DNA from: Fulvia fulva
Taxonomy: Eukaryota > Ascomycota > Dothideomycetes > Mycosphaerellales > Mycosphaerellaceae
Assembly (NCBI RefSeq): GCF_020509005.1
Contig: NC_063018.1
Location: 3,658,001 to 3,722,000 of the forward strand
Length of the DNA stretch: 64,000 bases
Direction of reading: 5' to 3'
The notes beneath the pieces were generated by a model. That model had not been told where the DNA came from, ran no database searches, and saw nothing but the letters and a program-made list of their open reading frames with translations. Each line of letters starts with the position of its first letter. Position 1 is the stretch's first letter. The position numbers were made by a program, and so were the translations under genes. Below, one piece after another: positions 1-13,200 of the stretch.

Positions 1-1330
1 TAAAAACCCACCTCCTACTTTGATCCATTTCTTCCTTGTTAAGGGAGTTATAGATCTAAAGAGGCAGCTTTGGTCAGTTATATAGGATGAAGTATAGGAG
101 TCAAGTAACTACTCTAACGAGGGGAACTTGCCTTAGACTTCTATAGTTGAGTGAGCCACTTTATTATACTCATTATTATCAGATATTGTCTCTAGGGATG
201 AGCTACATAAGTCACGTGACTCTTAGGCGGAAAACCCTTTTCTAGTCTTCTTTACTTTAGAGGTATAAGACTAGGCCTAGTTCTTCTAGAGTGACAGTAT
301 GTCAGAGCTAAGTTTCTTCACTATTTTCTTAAGTTCTTCTATAGAGGATTTCTCTCTTAGTGTCCTCCTTAAAGTGGGTAGTAGAGTTCTCTTCTTCTTA
401 ACATATATTGTATTCTAGGAAGATAGTGGTTAGGAATGAGATCTAAGGACCTTTCTTGCCTTAGGCAGACTAGGGCAGTCCTTAATTAGATGATCCTTCT
501 TATAGAGAAGGTAGGAGAGTGGTCTTGCTAGACCTAAGGGCTTGACCTAGGTAGCTACTATACTATACTTAGCCTTAGAGGGATCTAGCCTAGCTTCTTG
601 AGCTTTAAGGATCTTTAAGGTCCTTTTATAATCCATCTTTAGCTAAGCCATAATAGTATCCCTAGCTATATAGTAGTCAGGTAGTAGTGAGCTTAAGAGC
701 TAGGTCATCCTTATATTAGCTTTCCTATAATACTGACCCTCTAGGTCAATATTAGCAATCCTTTTTCTAAGAGAAACTAGGTATGTCTATACAGATCTAA
801 TAGTGAACTCTTCACTTATCTTAAAGGTCACAAATTGCTTTGTAAGCTCATATATATAGGTTGGTAGCACCTAGCTATACTTGTTCTAGAGATATACCTA
901 CTTCTTAGCGCTCTACTTATATAAGCCCTTAAGCTCAAATTTATCTTCTTCTGTGATCCTACTAAGGATACTGAAGTTATATACTACATTATGTCCTGTC
1001 TATATTAGCATATTAAGGATCTCTTTAGTTATAGCCTCTTCTTAGAGTTTTAGAGTCTTGCCTTTGATGTTGTTAAAAGACACTTCTATTAGGTCATCAA
1101 TTACAAAGAATGCTAATTGGCTCTCTATCTTATATCTCTAAAGGTTGAACCATCTCTTCTAATTGTCCCTCCTAAGAATTAGGATTTTGCCTCCCTTCTC
1201 CTCTATCTTCTCTTAGTATAGATCTATAATAAATTGGATATAATAAAACAAGGTGTGTATATTCCAAAGTAGTGGCTCAGATCCTGCTAAGGCTTCTAGT
1301 ATAGAATAGGAAAGTTCGTAGGTATAGATA
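1..1330 (-). mobile_element. RIP-degraded retrotransposon gag remnant (runs off left edge)
   Basis: Read on the minus strand, about 360-960 gives a broken gag-like frame with many in-frame stops. It ends in a degenerate zinc-knuckle pattern (CX2C lost, then KKDHLIKDCP, near 480-530), which suggests a nucleocapsid. Nearly all stops are TAG or TAA, as RIP makes from CAG, CAA and TGG. The pol part would lie beyond the left edge. No LTR could be paired, so whether it is copia or gypsy is not settled; the boundary near 1,330 is approximate. Confidence 0.5.
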
Positions 1331-2480
1331 CTAAGGCATGCTTAGTAAAGTAAAGAAGGAGCGGTATAAGGTCTCGGGGCTAGGACATAGGTCTGTCTCT
1401 CCTAGTAGAGCTCCAAATGACTTACTTAAAGTCCTTCTTAATAGTATCTCGATGCAGTTCTGCCTATAGAGTATCTTCAAGGTATTGGCTTTAAGTAAGC
1501 CGTATAGAGTCCTTGTCTAGGTTACCTATTACTTAGTATCGAACTAAGCTCCTTAATAGGATAGACGGGGTAGACTTCTGATTCCCAGATGTTTTCTACT
1601 ACGATAGCAAGGGATACAAGTAAGCTATACTAATATAGGTTGCTCTTATTCCTATATGAACCCGGGCTTATAACCTATTAAATAGGTACGGGTAGATAGT
1701 AGCGGAGTGGAGTAAGAGATCAATCTTTAACTAACTAATAGCACGAGTATATAGCAATATATCAGGAACCAATATGTTAATTGTATTGGATGTCTATCTA
1801 AGCTAAAGGGGAGAGAAGGTATCTCCCTACAAGCTAAGTCATCGTAGATGCCTTAGGCTACTAGATCACTTCCTAATTATTGACTCCCTTTAAGATGCTA
1901 CATCTTAATAGATAAATTCTTTAGTTACGCCGAGCTAGTTAATACTTTCCCCGTTATTCTAGAGCGTAAACGGCTCCTCGAACCCTAGTATAGTAACAAT
2001 TCCGAACTTATAGCTTATATTCTAGTATATCGAACACGACCGGAAGGGGTTACCCGGGCTAAGTATCGAAACCTCGTTAAGAAGAGTCCTCGGTACTACT
2101 TAAGAGATAAGCTCTTATTTAATTAGCGGCGAAGGGGTGTACCGATATAGCTAGTAGTAGACAATAATAATACTTAGAAAGAGATCGTAATAATACACTA
2201 TTATAAAAAGTATAGTTACCGGAGTATAGAGCTAGTATATAATCTTGTTACTAGCCGGTATTACTAGGAGGGCTACTTCTCCGACGTATCGAATTAGGTA
2301 AGGACTTATACTCCTTATAACTTTCGCGAAGGCAACTAGAGAGTAGGAGAAATGTACTTATCGACTTAGTAGGTTATAGGAGAGAGGTAGTACTATAATC
2401 CCGTCTACGTATATAGATAGATAGATAGATTTGTTATTCCCCTGTTCTAGGACCCTATTTAGCCTATATAGGTATATATC
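1331..2480. other. RIP-mutated repetitive DNA, unclassified
   Basis: This AT-shifted stretch, rich in TA/CTAG, has no usable frame on either strand. It probably belongs to the flanking retroelements (LTR, UTR or pol debris), but I could not pair it with another copy in the window. A short ATAG microsatellite lies near 2,411-2,430. Confidence 0.45.
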
Positions 2481-4075
2481 TATTGTTATATATAAAGGGA
2501 AACCCGAATAGGTGAAAACCCTTCCCGCCCCCGACCTCTCCTTATCTAGATTAGCTTTCCCTCTAAACGTACGTAGTCTATATTACTACCCCGTTAGCCC
2601 CCGCTACTAGCCGGTCTCGTCGCGCTACGCCGTGTCCTCTCTTCCTATACTACTCCTACTAGGCGGTACTATTCTAGCTAGCCCTTCTCTAGTATCTAGT
2701 TCGTAATACGCCGTAGGTCCTTAACGTTATTAAGAAGTACCCTAATCGTCCGGTTCCTCGCCTTTACTATCTACTCCCTACTTCCTAGCGACTACCTCGG
2801 ATAGACGAGGAGTACGTACCGTACATTCTAGGAGTAATAGCCGTAGGGGTAGCTAGTATTTATGTATCCTAGAACCTTCCTCTATAATAAGTACCCCTAA
2901 AGGCCGATATGTTCGCTTTGTAGTTAGGTTACTATACTACTCTATACCCTCGTAAGGCGGCGTCTACGTATATAGAAACGGGTACTTACCGAGAAGCTCT
3001 AAGTAGGTAGATTAAGGCGAAGGTCGTACGGAAGCCTCTAAATTTGCGGGCGATTACTAAGTTCTTATACGAGATAGTGTTTAGCCGGTATAGATACTAC
3101 TATAAGATTGTGCTTAATAACGCTAGTATTAACGAAGAGGAGGTAGAGAGGATACTTATTAGTATAGGCATTAAGTATATCCGGATCTTACCCTACTATC
3201 CGTAGTCAAATATAACTATAGAAGTAGGATATCGACCTATTCTAGCTACTTTAGCTAAGCTTACTAAGAATACCTATAAGTCCTAGGAACGATAGATTTC
3301 TACGGTACTTTAGGCTAATAGAACTACGGTATCTAGAATTACGGGTATAACTCCGGCGGAGGTCCTATATAGCTACCGTACTACTCTCCCGATTAAGGTA
3401 GAATACCTAATATAGGCGAACTATAAATAGGGATCTATTAGATTAACGGAGGAGCTACTAGCTATTCGGGCGCGTTAGTTATAGGTACGGAACATAAGTC
3501 TTTAGGAGTTATAGTTACGAAGAGTAAGGCTTCGTACCCTAAGTAAGGAATACTTCGATACTAAACGTAGTATTAACTTCTAGGGGTTCTAGGTCGGAGA
3601 TCTTATAGTCAAGTTCGACAAGCTATATAAGGATGACCTATCTAGTAAGATTAGTTACCGCTAGCTTAGGCCGTATCGTATAGCTAAGGTATACTCGGGG
3701 TTTAGTATATACGTCCTCGAAGAGCTTAATAGTACGAGGTTAAAGGGTATATAAGCCCGAGAGAACCTAAAGCTAATCCTATAGTTAAGACCGGACCCGG
3801 AGCTTAATCTTCCTAAAGCTTAAGACATTATAGCGCTAGAGGATAGGGTTAATGTCGCGAATGTCGATAAAGGCGATCTTCCGAATAAGAATAGACCTAC
3901 TACGTCCGAATCTAATAACGAAGAGGATGACGATATACTTCTAATAGGTATTAATAGAGCTACTATACTTCCGGAACTAGAATCTAAGCCGACGAGACTA
4001 TAGGTACGGTCTTATGACCTTACTACGGAGGAGATAGCCAAATTTACTAGGATTTAGGTTAAAGGAGGGATAGGA
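2481..4075 (+). mobile_element. RIP-degraded Ty3/gypsy-type integrase region
   Basis: On the plus strand about 3,030-3,760 reads, through stops, as an integrase core and C-terminal region. Recognisable pieces are an EEVERILISIGIKYIRI stretch followed by PYYP.SN (compare the family HPQSNG/PYHPQSN motif), then an ITPAEVLYSYRTTLP-like stretch, then a GDLIVKF-like segment typical of the region after the core. Upstream pol and LTRs were not recognised, so this is either a truncated copy or one too mutated to delimit. Limits are approximate. Confidence 0.55.
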
Positions 4076-7000
4076 CTTTATTATTTCTTTTTCTTAGGCG
4101 TAAGGAGTTCATTTAGTAGTTTTAGTTTCTAACCTTGATTTGACTAGCTTCTAGTTCTAGTACCTAGTTTCTAGCGTGCTTAACTAGTTTCTAGGCTATA
4201 TCCTTAATTTAAGAGTAGGCTTACTACGAAGACTAGACTTTGACTTAGCCTCCTTAGCCCCTTATAGAATGAACTTACGATCTCCTTAATATCTCTAGAC
4301 TAACTACTTGACTAGACGCCGGATCCGCCTTCCTTACGTATAACTTATAGGTATAGTTTCTTAGTTTATATTAGCGTAGCGGAGGTGAAACTAGGGATAG
4401 TTTCGTAATAGGGGAGGATATATTAACGAGCTGAGGGCCCCCTTTAGACCCTGAAATTTGCGCGTCAAATCTCGTTAATCTTTAACGGTTAATTACGTAG
4501 TAGGGGTATATAGGGGTACTACTAAGATATATAAAGTTAGGAGGCGAATATATATATTTTACGGCCCGCGGACCGACAAGTATATATACCTACGCGTAAG
4601 CTATCCTAGGGTTACTAGGCGCGCCCTTACTTACTAGGGTAGTAAGTCGTCTATAATACGATATACTATACCGACTTACCTAAGTAGGAGGTCCGTAGTC
4701 CCTAGATATATAGGTCGATCGGCGATATAGCGGTCTCGTACTTAAGTATCCTTATTAGTGTCGACTTATATACCCCGGTAACCTTCCTTAGGCATTAGTT
4801 TTAGATCTTCGCTAACGGCGCGACGAGTCCCTTCGATAGGTAGGCCCTCTCGCCTAAGGACTATACTTAGCTACTATAGGTAAAGACTAGCCGTATAATA
4901 GCCGTATATAGAAGTCGTAACTACCGAAAGTCCGCCCCCTATATAGACGTAGTAAGCCTCTAGTATAATGCTATATTCTGTTTAGCTTTCCGTAATATTG
5001 CCTATATATACTTCCTCTACCGTAGCGCCGGGTCTACCTATAGTCCGAGGATCCTAAGCTAATTTACCGGGTTAGTCGTATACCCCTATATCTAGATAGA
5101 AGCTTATATATTATAGAACCGTAGCCGGCGCGTAAAGTGTATTAGATTATACTTTTCTAGGGCAAACCGAGCCCTATACCTCCTAGCCTAGTCCTCGTCG
5201 ATCTTATACTTCTCTTCTAGTAGCCTATAGTTCTCCTTAGTCGAGGAAGACTACGCTAGGATGTTCGTGTCGTCTACGAAGCCGCTCGTAGCGGTGTTCT
5301 AGGATTCAAGGGCTAGGAGTAGCGTCGCTATAAAGAAGAGGAATAGGATAGGTACTAGCGTTAAGCCTTACGGGATTCTAGTATAGACTACTTAAAATGG
5401 GCTTTTGTACTAGCCGACTAGGATCGACGTGCTACGGTTTTGGAGGTAGGACCGTACGAAGTTGACAAGCCACTTAGGGAGTCCTTTCGACCTTAGGATG
5501 TAGAGTAGCCGCGGGTATAACACGTAGTCGAAGGCTCCCGATATGTCTAGGCTAAGTAAGGATACTACCTTGTCCCTATTCTTATACTAGATAGCCTTTA
5601 CCTAAGAGGTGATAAGTTCTATCGCGGATAGCGTCGATCGCTATAGGCGCGTACCTATCTAGGTGTCCGGGAGTAGGGAGTATTGCTCTACCGCCTCGGA
5701 GAGTCTCGTTATAACTAGCTTCTTAAGCGCCTTCCTAAGAGTATTAAGGAGCGTAATTAGGCGGTACGACTTTACCTACGTATAGCCTTCCTTTTACGGC
5801 TTACGTAGGACTACTATCGTCGATTGTTTAAATGCTATCGGGTAGTATCCGGTCTATAGGTAGGCGTTAAAGAGCGCTACGACTACTAGGGCTAGTTAAT
5901 CTCTATACTTCTTTAGTAGCTCGTTTAGGATCCTATCCGGCCCCGGGGCTTTCTTCGCCGGTAACTTCCTAAGTATAGCGGTAACTTCTCCCTCGGACAC
6001 CTCCTATTAGACCGCGATACTAGGGGCCAGGGGAGTAGAGCTATTTATATCGCTTAGATTAGCCTTAACTAGGGGTAGGAAGAACTTGCTAGCTAGTAGA
6101 CGCGCCTTAGCCTCGGGGTCGCTAACCGGGCTACTAAGCGATTATAGCGCTAGGATAGAGAAGGAGGGGCCATATATAGGGTCCTATCGGGCCTATTTTA
6201 CTAGCTTCTATATCCTCGCTAGCTTACCGGCGATTTCTTCTACTATAGCTCTCTAGCCGACTGCTTTCTCCCTCCGTATTATAGCTTTCTTCTATTAGTA
6301 TACCTCCCTATATACGTTCTAGGCCTCCTCGCTATAGCTACTCGTCTATACCTAGCGGGCTCTCCTTGCTTCTCTTACTACCGTAGTGTACTTCGGCGTC
6401 TAGTATAGTTTAGACTATATTGTTAGTTAGGTAAGCGGAACGTAAAGTAAGGTCGCTTTTCTTATTTCGTCTATTAACCCTTAGACTACCTCGTCTATCT
6501 CGTCTTTACTATTATATTACTACTACGTAATCTAGACTAGCCTCTCGGAGTCGTCGAGGTATGCCTAGATATTAGTCTAGTAGGCCTTTCCCTAGTTTAG
6601 CTTAGGGGTTCTCGCTAGTATATATTATATCTATATCGTAATAGAGGTCCTAACTTGTATATAGTCTAACGACGCCTCGAGTTTATGTTCGATCCTATAG
6701 TAGGTTACTATATAGTAGTAGCTATCTAAGATCTAGAAGAGGTCGATCGTACCTTAGAGTCCCCCTCTCTTCTAGGTACCTAGGTCCTTCGGGGTATTAA
6801 GGGTAATTACGTTACTCGCTATCAAGTCGAGTACTTCGTCGGCTATAGGGTACGGCTATATAAGGCTTTCCTAGGAAGGGTAGTATATATTAAAGTCTCC
6901 TACTACGATATAGTACCCTTGTCTCTTAAGCGTACTATCTAGGTGTCTATAGACCCTAAGGTCGCGGCTAGTCCTCGAGGCTAGCGGTTGTATATATAAG

Positions 7001-8860
7001 TTATGTATCTAAGTACTACCTACGTAGAGGGAGGTAATATCGCCCCCGCCTTCTTCGTCTACGTAGTATACTACCTCCTAGTCGGATTCTAGTATGTCCT
7101 TACTAATATAGAAGTACGTACGGGGTCTACCGTCGCCTCGTAGGTATATCGTATAGCCTAGTAACTTATAGGTCGTTAGTCTCTTATAGTACGAGTTAAT
7201 CTATAGCTCCTAGATTACTAGGACGTAGTAGACGTACGGGTCCGCCTTGTATAGGAAATAGTTCTAGACTATATCCTTACTATAGTTAACGTTATACTAG
7301 ATAATACTAAGCGTATCGAGGCTAGTTATTGTTATCGATAATCATTTCCTCTATAATATCCTATATCCTACTACCTAGTACGCTCTAGTCTACGCCTATC
7401 GGCTATATACTAAAGGGGAGCCGGGCCTAGTTAGATTCCCTCGCCGTAGCTAGTAGAGTACGTAGCCTCCCGTACGCCCTAGGTTACGTATCCTTTATAT
7501 TATTCTCGGTCCTAGGGCGCTTATACCCGACCGCCGCTAGCTAGTTCCGGTATAGACTAGCCTTACGGTCGCCGTAGAATCTTAGGGCGACGGTCCTGTT
7601 TATAATTGCCTTGTTTTTTACTAGTTTCCGCTATAGGCATTCCGCGCTATATAATAGGTAGTACCCCGGACAGTTCGCGTACAGCCTCGTAGCTAATATA
7701 TAGTCCCTAGATATATAGCCCCTATATAGTTCGAGTAGGCCTACTTATTTATATACGTATAGGTTTAGTGTCTATACTATTACTATTTAAAGTATTAGAG
7801 GACACGAAAGGATAAGGAGTACTTTTCTACTATCTTAAGGCTATATTACTAGATTAGGCCTTGTTCTATTACTAGATCCGCCGCTTTCGCGTCTTATAGC
7901 TATACGATTAGCGCCGAGGCCTTCTTACCTTCTAGCCATTTCCTATAGAGCCAAGTCGCCTTCTAGATTAGAGAGTTAAGAGTGACCGGGTTGTCCTCTT
8001 AGAGAGTACGTAGGTGACCTTAGTTAGTTAGGTCGAACTCCTTAGGTATATCGTAGACTAGGGTCGTAAATTGCTTCGTTAAGACCTTTACTAATACTAT
8101 AACCTTAGATGCCTACTATAGCTATGCCTCTAGGTGCCTCCTAGTAGTAGTAGAGCTAGTATAAATCTATAGAGTGCCGTTAGACTATTAGTTTACTACG
8201 ACTACCCCTAGTTAATTAATTCGTTAGGCGAGCTCCTTATTCGAAAGCTTCGTAACTTCGGCCTAGTCTTCCTTTACTATAATACGGATCGTAACTATAT
8301 CGTACGTTAGGCGGGGGCCTAGTATCGATACCGCGACCGATACCTAGCTATAGTAGTATTGATTCCGGGTGGCCCTATTAATCGCCTAAGACGTCGTCTA
8401 TATTTCTTATTGCCCTCGGTAATACGATAGTATAAGCGCCGTACGTAGCTAAGTGATTATTACCTATAGAGACCGGTATAGGAGCTAATCGTTAGTTTCT
8501 ATACTTTTTACGTCCTCTATAAGTTGCTACTAGTTGTTATAGAGGAGCTTCGCCTATAGAGCCGTATACGCCGGTAGTACCGTAGCCTAGGCTACTATTA
8601 CCTAGGAGTGACCTAATGTAGCTAGGCACCTCCGCGGCGTTTAGAGCTAAAGAAATAGGGTGAAGAGAACTTTAAGCTATCTAAATTAAATAAGGTAGAA
8701 CTCCCTTAATTCTAGGGGTAGTAGCCTGCTATATAGATCGTTAGAATAGCCTTAATAAGAGCTTTCGAATGTGTCGTGTTTCGCGTTAAAGAAATATAGA
8801 TTCGCCGCTCGAGTATATAAGGCATACTAATAGAAGAAAGCTATTAATGCTTTATATATA
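4076..8860 (-). mobile_element. Tad1-like LINE (non-LTR retrotransposon), RIP-inactivated
   Basis: The minus strand carries the order expected of a Tad1-type LINE, with stops throughout. A gag-like region lies near 7,700-8,640. An APE-type endonuclease lies about 6,500-7,340, with a DFNI(Y)YPS stretch near 6,880 followed by ADEVLDLI. A reverse transcriptase follows, with the FVDDTNILA active-site motif near 5,245-5,282 and SST.EN.RLLEEKY directly after it. The motif order and orientation are seen directly; ends, target duplication and poly-A tail were not resolved. No copy of either ORF could be translated. Confidence 0.7.
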
Positions 8861-8871
8861 AATATAGCTTA

Positions 8872-8940
8872 ACGTACTTTACTACCGAGCGGGCTATACT
8901 ACCGAGCGGGCTACTTTTACTAAGAACTATACCACTTCTA
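8872..8940 (+). repeat. left TIR of pogo-like element
   Basis: This 69-bp arm matches the inverse complement of 9,936-10,004 with one C/T mismatch. It contains two direct copies of ACTACCGAGCGGGCT, a likely transposase-binding repeat. Confidence 0.9.
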
Positions 8941-9935
8941 TAGATATAGCTATATAATTACTATTATAGCGTATAATGTCTTCTAACGAGACCAAACTGA
9001 CCTTAGCTATCTAGGCTACGAAACGCGACGCGATAATTACGAATCGACTTACTATAAAGGTATACGACGCGTCTCGAACTATACTAGGGTATCGATTGAA
9101 TAGACAACCTCCTCGGGGTGACTACTAGCCTAATTCGAAGAAGCTTATAGAGCTAGAAGAGAGGGTGATACTTGAGTATATACACGAGCTAGATCTTAGA
9201 GGTTTCCCGCTATTAAAGGCTAGTATACGAGTAATAGCCGATTCATTACTATAAGAGAAGGGTCTTAAGCCCGCTAGTCTTAATTAGATAGACAGGTTCA
9301 TTAGGCGGCATCGTGAGCTAAAGGTTCGTATAACACGTAGATACGATCGTTAGCGAGCCCTAATAGAAGACCTAGACGTTATCGACAAGTAGTTCTTACT
9401 TATACGTAATATAAAGGAGAAGTATAGTATCCTTAACTAGGACACCTATAACTTCGACGAGATAGGGTTTATAATAGGTGTTATTACGTCTTAGAGCGTC
9501 GTTACGGGTTTAGAAAGGCGTAGTAGAAAGAGGAAGGTCGTTTAATAGGGCAATAGAGAGGGAGTAGAGAGATAGCGTATTAGATAGCTCTTATACGAAG
9601 CGAGATTAGTAAGCTACGTAAGTCTAACGAGGCCCTTATATAGCGGAAAGCACGAAAGCGTAAGTACATGTAGTCTAGAAGGTGTCTAACCTTCGATAAG
9701 GCGTCGCAATTAATACCTCTAGAGGATACTAGGAGGTAGGAAGTGAATAGAGAGTCGCTAGATAGTGTTCGGCTAGTACTAAGGCTACGACGCTATAAGC
9801 GATATAGCGAGTCGGGGCATAACGTACGTACCTATTAAGTAGACTTACTAGATAGCGTAGAATCTAAAGAGGAATTGTCCTCCTAGTAACGATTCTATAG
9901 GATGTCGTCGTATTAAGATACCGTCGTAATTAAAG

Positions 9936-10004
9936 TAGAAGTAGTATAGTTCTTAGTAAAAGTAGCCCGCTCGGTAGTATAGCCCGCTCGGTAGTAAAGT
10001 ACGT
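9936..10004 (-). repeat. right TIR of pogo-like element
   Basis: Inverse complement of 8,872-8,940 with one mismatch; it holds the same duplicated ACTACCGAGCGGGCT motif. The element ends at a TA dinucleotide only about 50 bp from the copia target site. Confidence 0.9.
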
Positions 10005-10061
10005 TATATAAAATATAAATCATTAGATTACGCGTAGTTAGATACGCCCCGAAGCGACTCG

Positions 10062-10268
10062 TATTACGTTAGAAGTATAGGAAGTTATTATACGGGCTTA
10101 TATAGGGTGTTTCAAAAGCAGGTTATATATTATATATGTCTATCTAGAATAGATAAGTGTTGCTCTTAAAGAGGCTATAGGTGACTAATTAGTCACCTGA
10201 TTCTTAGCGTACGTAGCCCTAAGTTTTAATAATAGGATATTGCCTATATATACGCTCGGATCGCGATA
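10062..10268 (-). repeat. 3' LTR of copia element (RIP-mutated copy)
   Basis: This LTR is 207 bp. Relative to the right LTR it carries about two dozen differences, almost all G-to-A or C-to-T in the RIP direction, so TGT..ACA ends have become TAT..ATA. Confidence 0.92.
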
Positions 10269-13200
10269 TATCCCCTTAGCTCGATCGCTAGAGTGAATAA
10301 GCTGATTCCTATATAATCGCGTACACCCTATTATAATTACCCCCCTACCTATAGTAGTGACGTTAGGCCCTCGGTATTACTACTACTATCGTAAGGGTAA
10401 GTTAGCTGTTTTAAGTAAAGTAAGCTAAGGTAAGTAAGGTAAGCTTTGTACCCCTTCCCTTATTCCTCACTTTCACTACTACTATTATTACCTATATAAT
10501 AAAGTATAGATTATATAACTATTACCGGTAAGATAGCTTCGGTAATAGTCCCGTTATATAGACTTTCACTTAAGTATATAATCATCTTACCTACCGGCAA
10601 ACATTAGAGGTCCTAAGTTCAATCTAGGGGTAGCCTTAGTCCTATCGTATACTTAAACATATATTGTCGTCCGCTTAACTTATTAAATTGTCCGATAATT
10701 ACTCTATACTAAGTTATTTCGCTCCGGCGAATAGTAAGAGAGCTCGCTCTACCCCTAGGGAGTATAAGATACTAGTTAGTAGCGTAATATACTAGGCTAT
10801 CTACGACAGAGCTTATACTATATAAGGTATAATAGGGCTCTAATAGGTAATACCGGAGTAACGGTATCGGAAAGTTAAAAAGGCACCTTCGGGGTGCCTT
10901 ACTTTCTATACTTTTAAAGGTGTATAAGATGCGAAAGCAGCGGATAATATAGTAATAAGGTAGTAGTATTGTTACTAGTAGTAAGTTAGAGGAGTTTTTC
11001 GCGTTCTAATTAGACGCGCTACTTTTGTCGCGCGCGCGTACGCTACTACTAGTAATAGGGGTGTTTCTCGCCCTTACGCTATTAGCTAATAGGAGTCCGA
11101 GAAACACCTATTAATAATAGTACTAGGGCCGTACCGGTAAATAGTAGATACTTTGCCCTAGCTTCGTTATCGTCTATAGTATTAGTAGCTACTAGTAGCC
11201 GTGTTTTACGCCTACTAGCGCTTCTAGAGAGGTGTCCGTAAAGATAAAGCCGTTCGGTGTTCGTTTCGAGATAAGGTAAGGCCGCTACTACGGGCTTCTT
11301 AGGTGTCTATTAGCCCGTTACCTCCTAATACGACTATAGAGGGTACTAAGGTACGTAGGTCTACGCCTTCCTTAGCTATATTAAGTAGCTTAACGAAGTG
11401 CTTATACTTCTATAGTAGAAGCAGCTTAGTTAGCCCGTCTATAGGTATGACGTTAGTACTAAGATACTTAATCTTAATGTCTCCGCGCTAGTCTCGCTAT
11501 CGGAGCTAGTAGTAGTAGATATTAACGTAGCGTAGCTTCGTATTAAGCTTTTGCCCTTATTAGTTAATAAGGCGGATAGTCTACGTATTATCGTAGTATA
11601 AGTAGGTACGCTAATTGAACTATAGGTATATCTTAGCAAAGACTCGTTCCTTCTATATAAGCTCTAAGGCGGCTTACGAAAGCTCGAGTAGCTTAGCCTC
11701 TATTAAGGACTTAGTAATAGTGATTTGTTTAGATACCTTATAATCTACTAGTCTACCGAACAGTATAAAGACCTAGCTATTTAAGCTAGTCCTATTATTA
11801 TTTATGCCGTAGGACGCGTCCGATACTCTAAAGAACTCGTAGTTACTACCGAGGTACTCTAGTTAGCTATAAAGGCTAGTAATGTGTTTACTAGCGCTAT
11901 ATATAAGGCAGAGGTTCTTAGTCTCTAGGAGATAGCGTAAGTACTAATCTATAAGCTTAAGGTGTATCTTAATTAGCTTAGTTAGATACTACGATAGTAT
12001 AGATAAGGAAAAGGCGATATTAGGCCGCGTATACATAGCGGCGAAGTTGAGGGATCCTATACGTTATTAGTACGTAAGGATAGCGATAGAGGTGGGTTAA
12101 TAACCCTCTAGAACGGTCTAATTAAGGTGTTAATCTACTAGTACTATCGTTTTGCGTACATTCGTAGATATACTAAATTTGGCGGCTAGCTTCTTAATGT
12201 AGTCTTCTTAAGAGAGCTATAGTAAGCGCTTGTTTCTATCGCGCGTAACCTTAATTCCTAGGAACTAGGAGAGGTTACCGAGCTTATATATCTCGTACTT
12301 AGTAAGTAGCCGCTACTTAATATTAGTAGTATAGGCCTTATACTTACGGTAGTAGAGTATAACTAGGTCGTTAACGTAAAAGAAGAACATAACCTTGTTA
12401 TTATAGTAGATATATTTAGAGTCCGATAGGGATACTAGTCTAAGGGAGGCTAGCGTCTCGATTAGGGAGTTATACTATAATAAAGGGGACTCCTTTAGAC
12501 CGTAGAGGGCCTTAACTAGCTTAAGAGCGTGTCTATAGGATAGCCTATCGATTCTAGGAGGTAGTTATAGATATATAGTATATAGTAGGTCCGAGTTTAG
12601 GAAGGCGTTAATAATATCGAATTATTTAGCTTCTAGGTTAAAGCTCGCGGCTATAGTATAGTAGAGGCGGAATATACTTACTAGTAGTATAGCGGCGTAT
12701 ATATCTAAGTATGTTCCTTACAAATCGCCTCTTACGTATAGCCTAGCCTTAAAGCTCTTTAGTATACCGTACTTATCTAGTTTATATTTATATACCTACT
12801 TTAGCGGTAGTAGTAGCTAAAGTCCCTCCTCTTACTAAGTATCCTAATCCTTCTCTTCCTTTATTACCTATCTAAATGTGCCTGTTACTAGGGCTTTAGC
12901 AAACCCCTTAGCTATAGCTTCGATCTACTATTAGGAGAAGCGGTATTTTATAGCGGCTCGGTAGTTAGAAGGTTCGGGCGGAAGGTTATCGCGGTATATA
13001 GAGGTAGTAGTATTAATACGCCTTAGAGGGCTATTGCCTCTTCGTATAGGGCTTCGATCGCTCTTATCGCGATAGGCGCGTATTCTAGGTCGTATACCGG
13101 ATATCTAGCCGATAATTATATTAGCGACTATAATCTAGTATAGTATATAGTAGAAGTAGGCCGTTCGTAGGCGCTTTCTATTCTCTATAACTATATAGTT

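Larger units (their letters stand above)
8872..10004 (+). mobile_element. pogo/Fot1-type DNA transposon, internally deleted and RIPed
   Basis: The element is 1,133 bp, bounded by TA dinucleotides (8,870-8,871 and 10,005-10,006) and by 69-bp terminal inverted repeats with one mismatch. On the plus strand a broken frame shows an HTH/CENP-B-like N-terminal half followed by YNFDEIGF.IGVI, the start of a pogo DDE domain, then GLERRSRKRK. After that the frame jumps to a basic, C-terminal-like tail. The remaining catalytic acidic residues are absent, so most of the DDE domain is deleted. Autonomous Fot1 elements are near 1.9 kb. This is a non-autonomous derivative carrying RIP stops. Confidence 0.8.

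Noticed and set aside
11303..11639. Short frames of 60-66 codons on both strands inside the copia element
   Set aside because: They are chance openings in RIPed RNase H/RT DNA; the true pol frame (minus) is broken by stops here.
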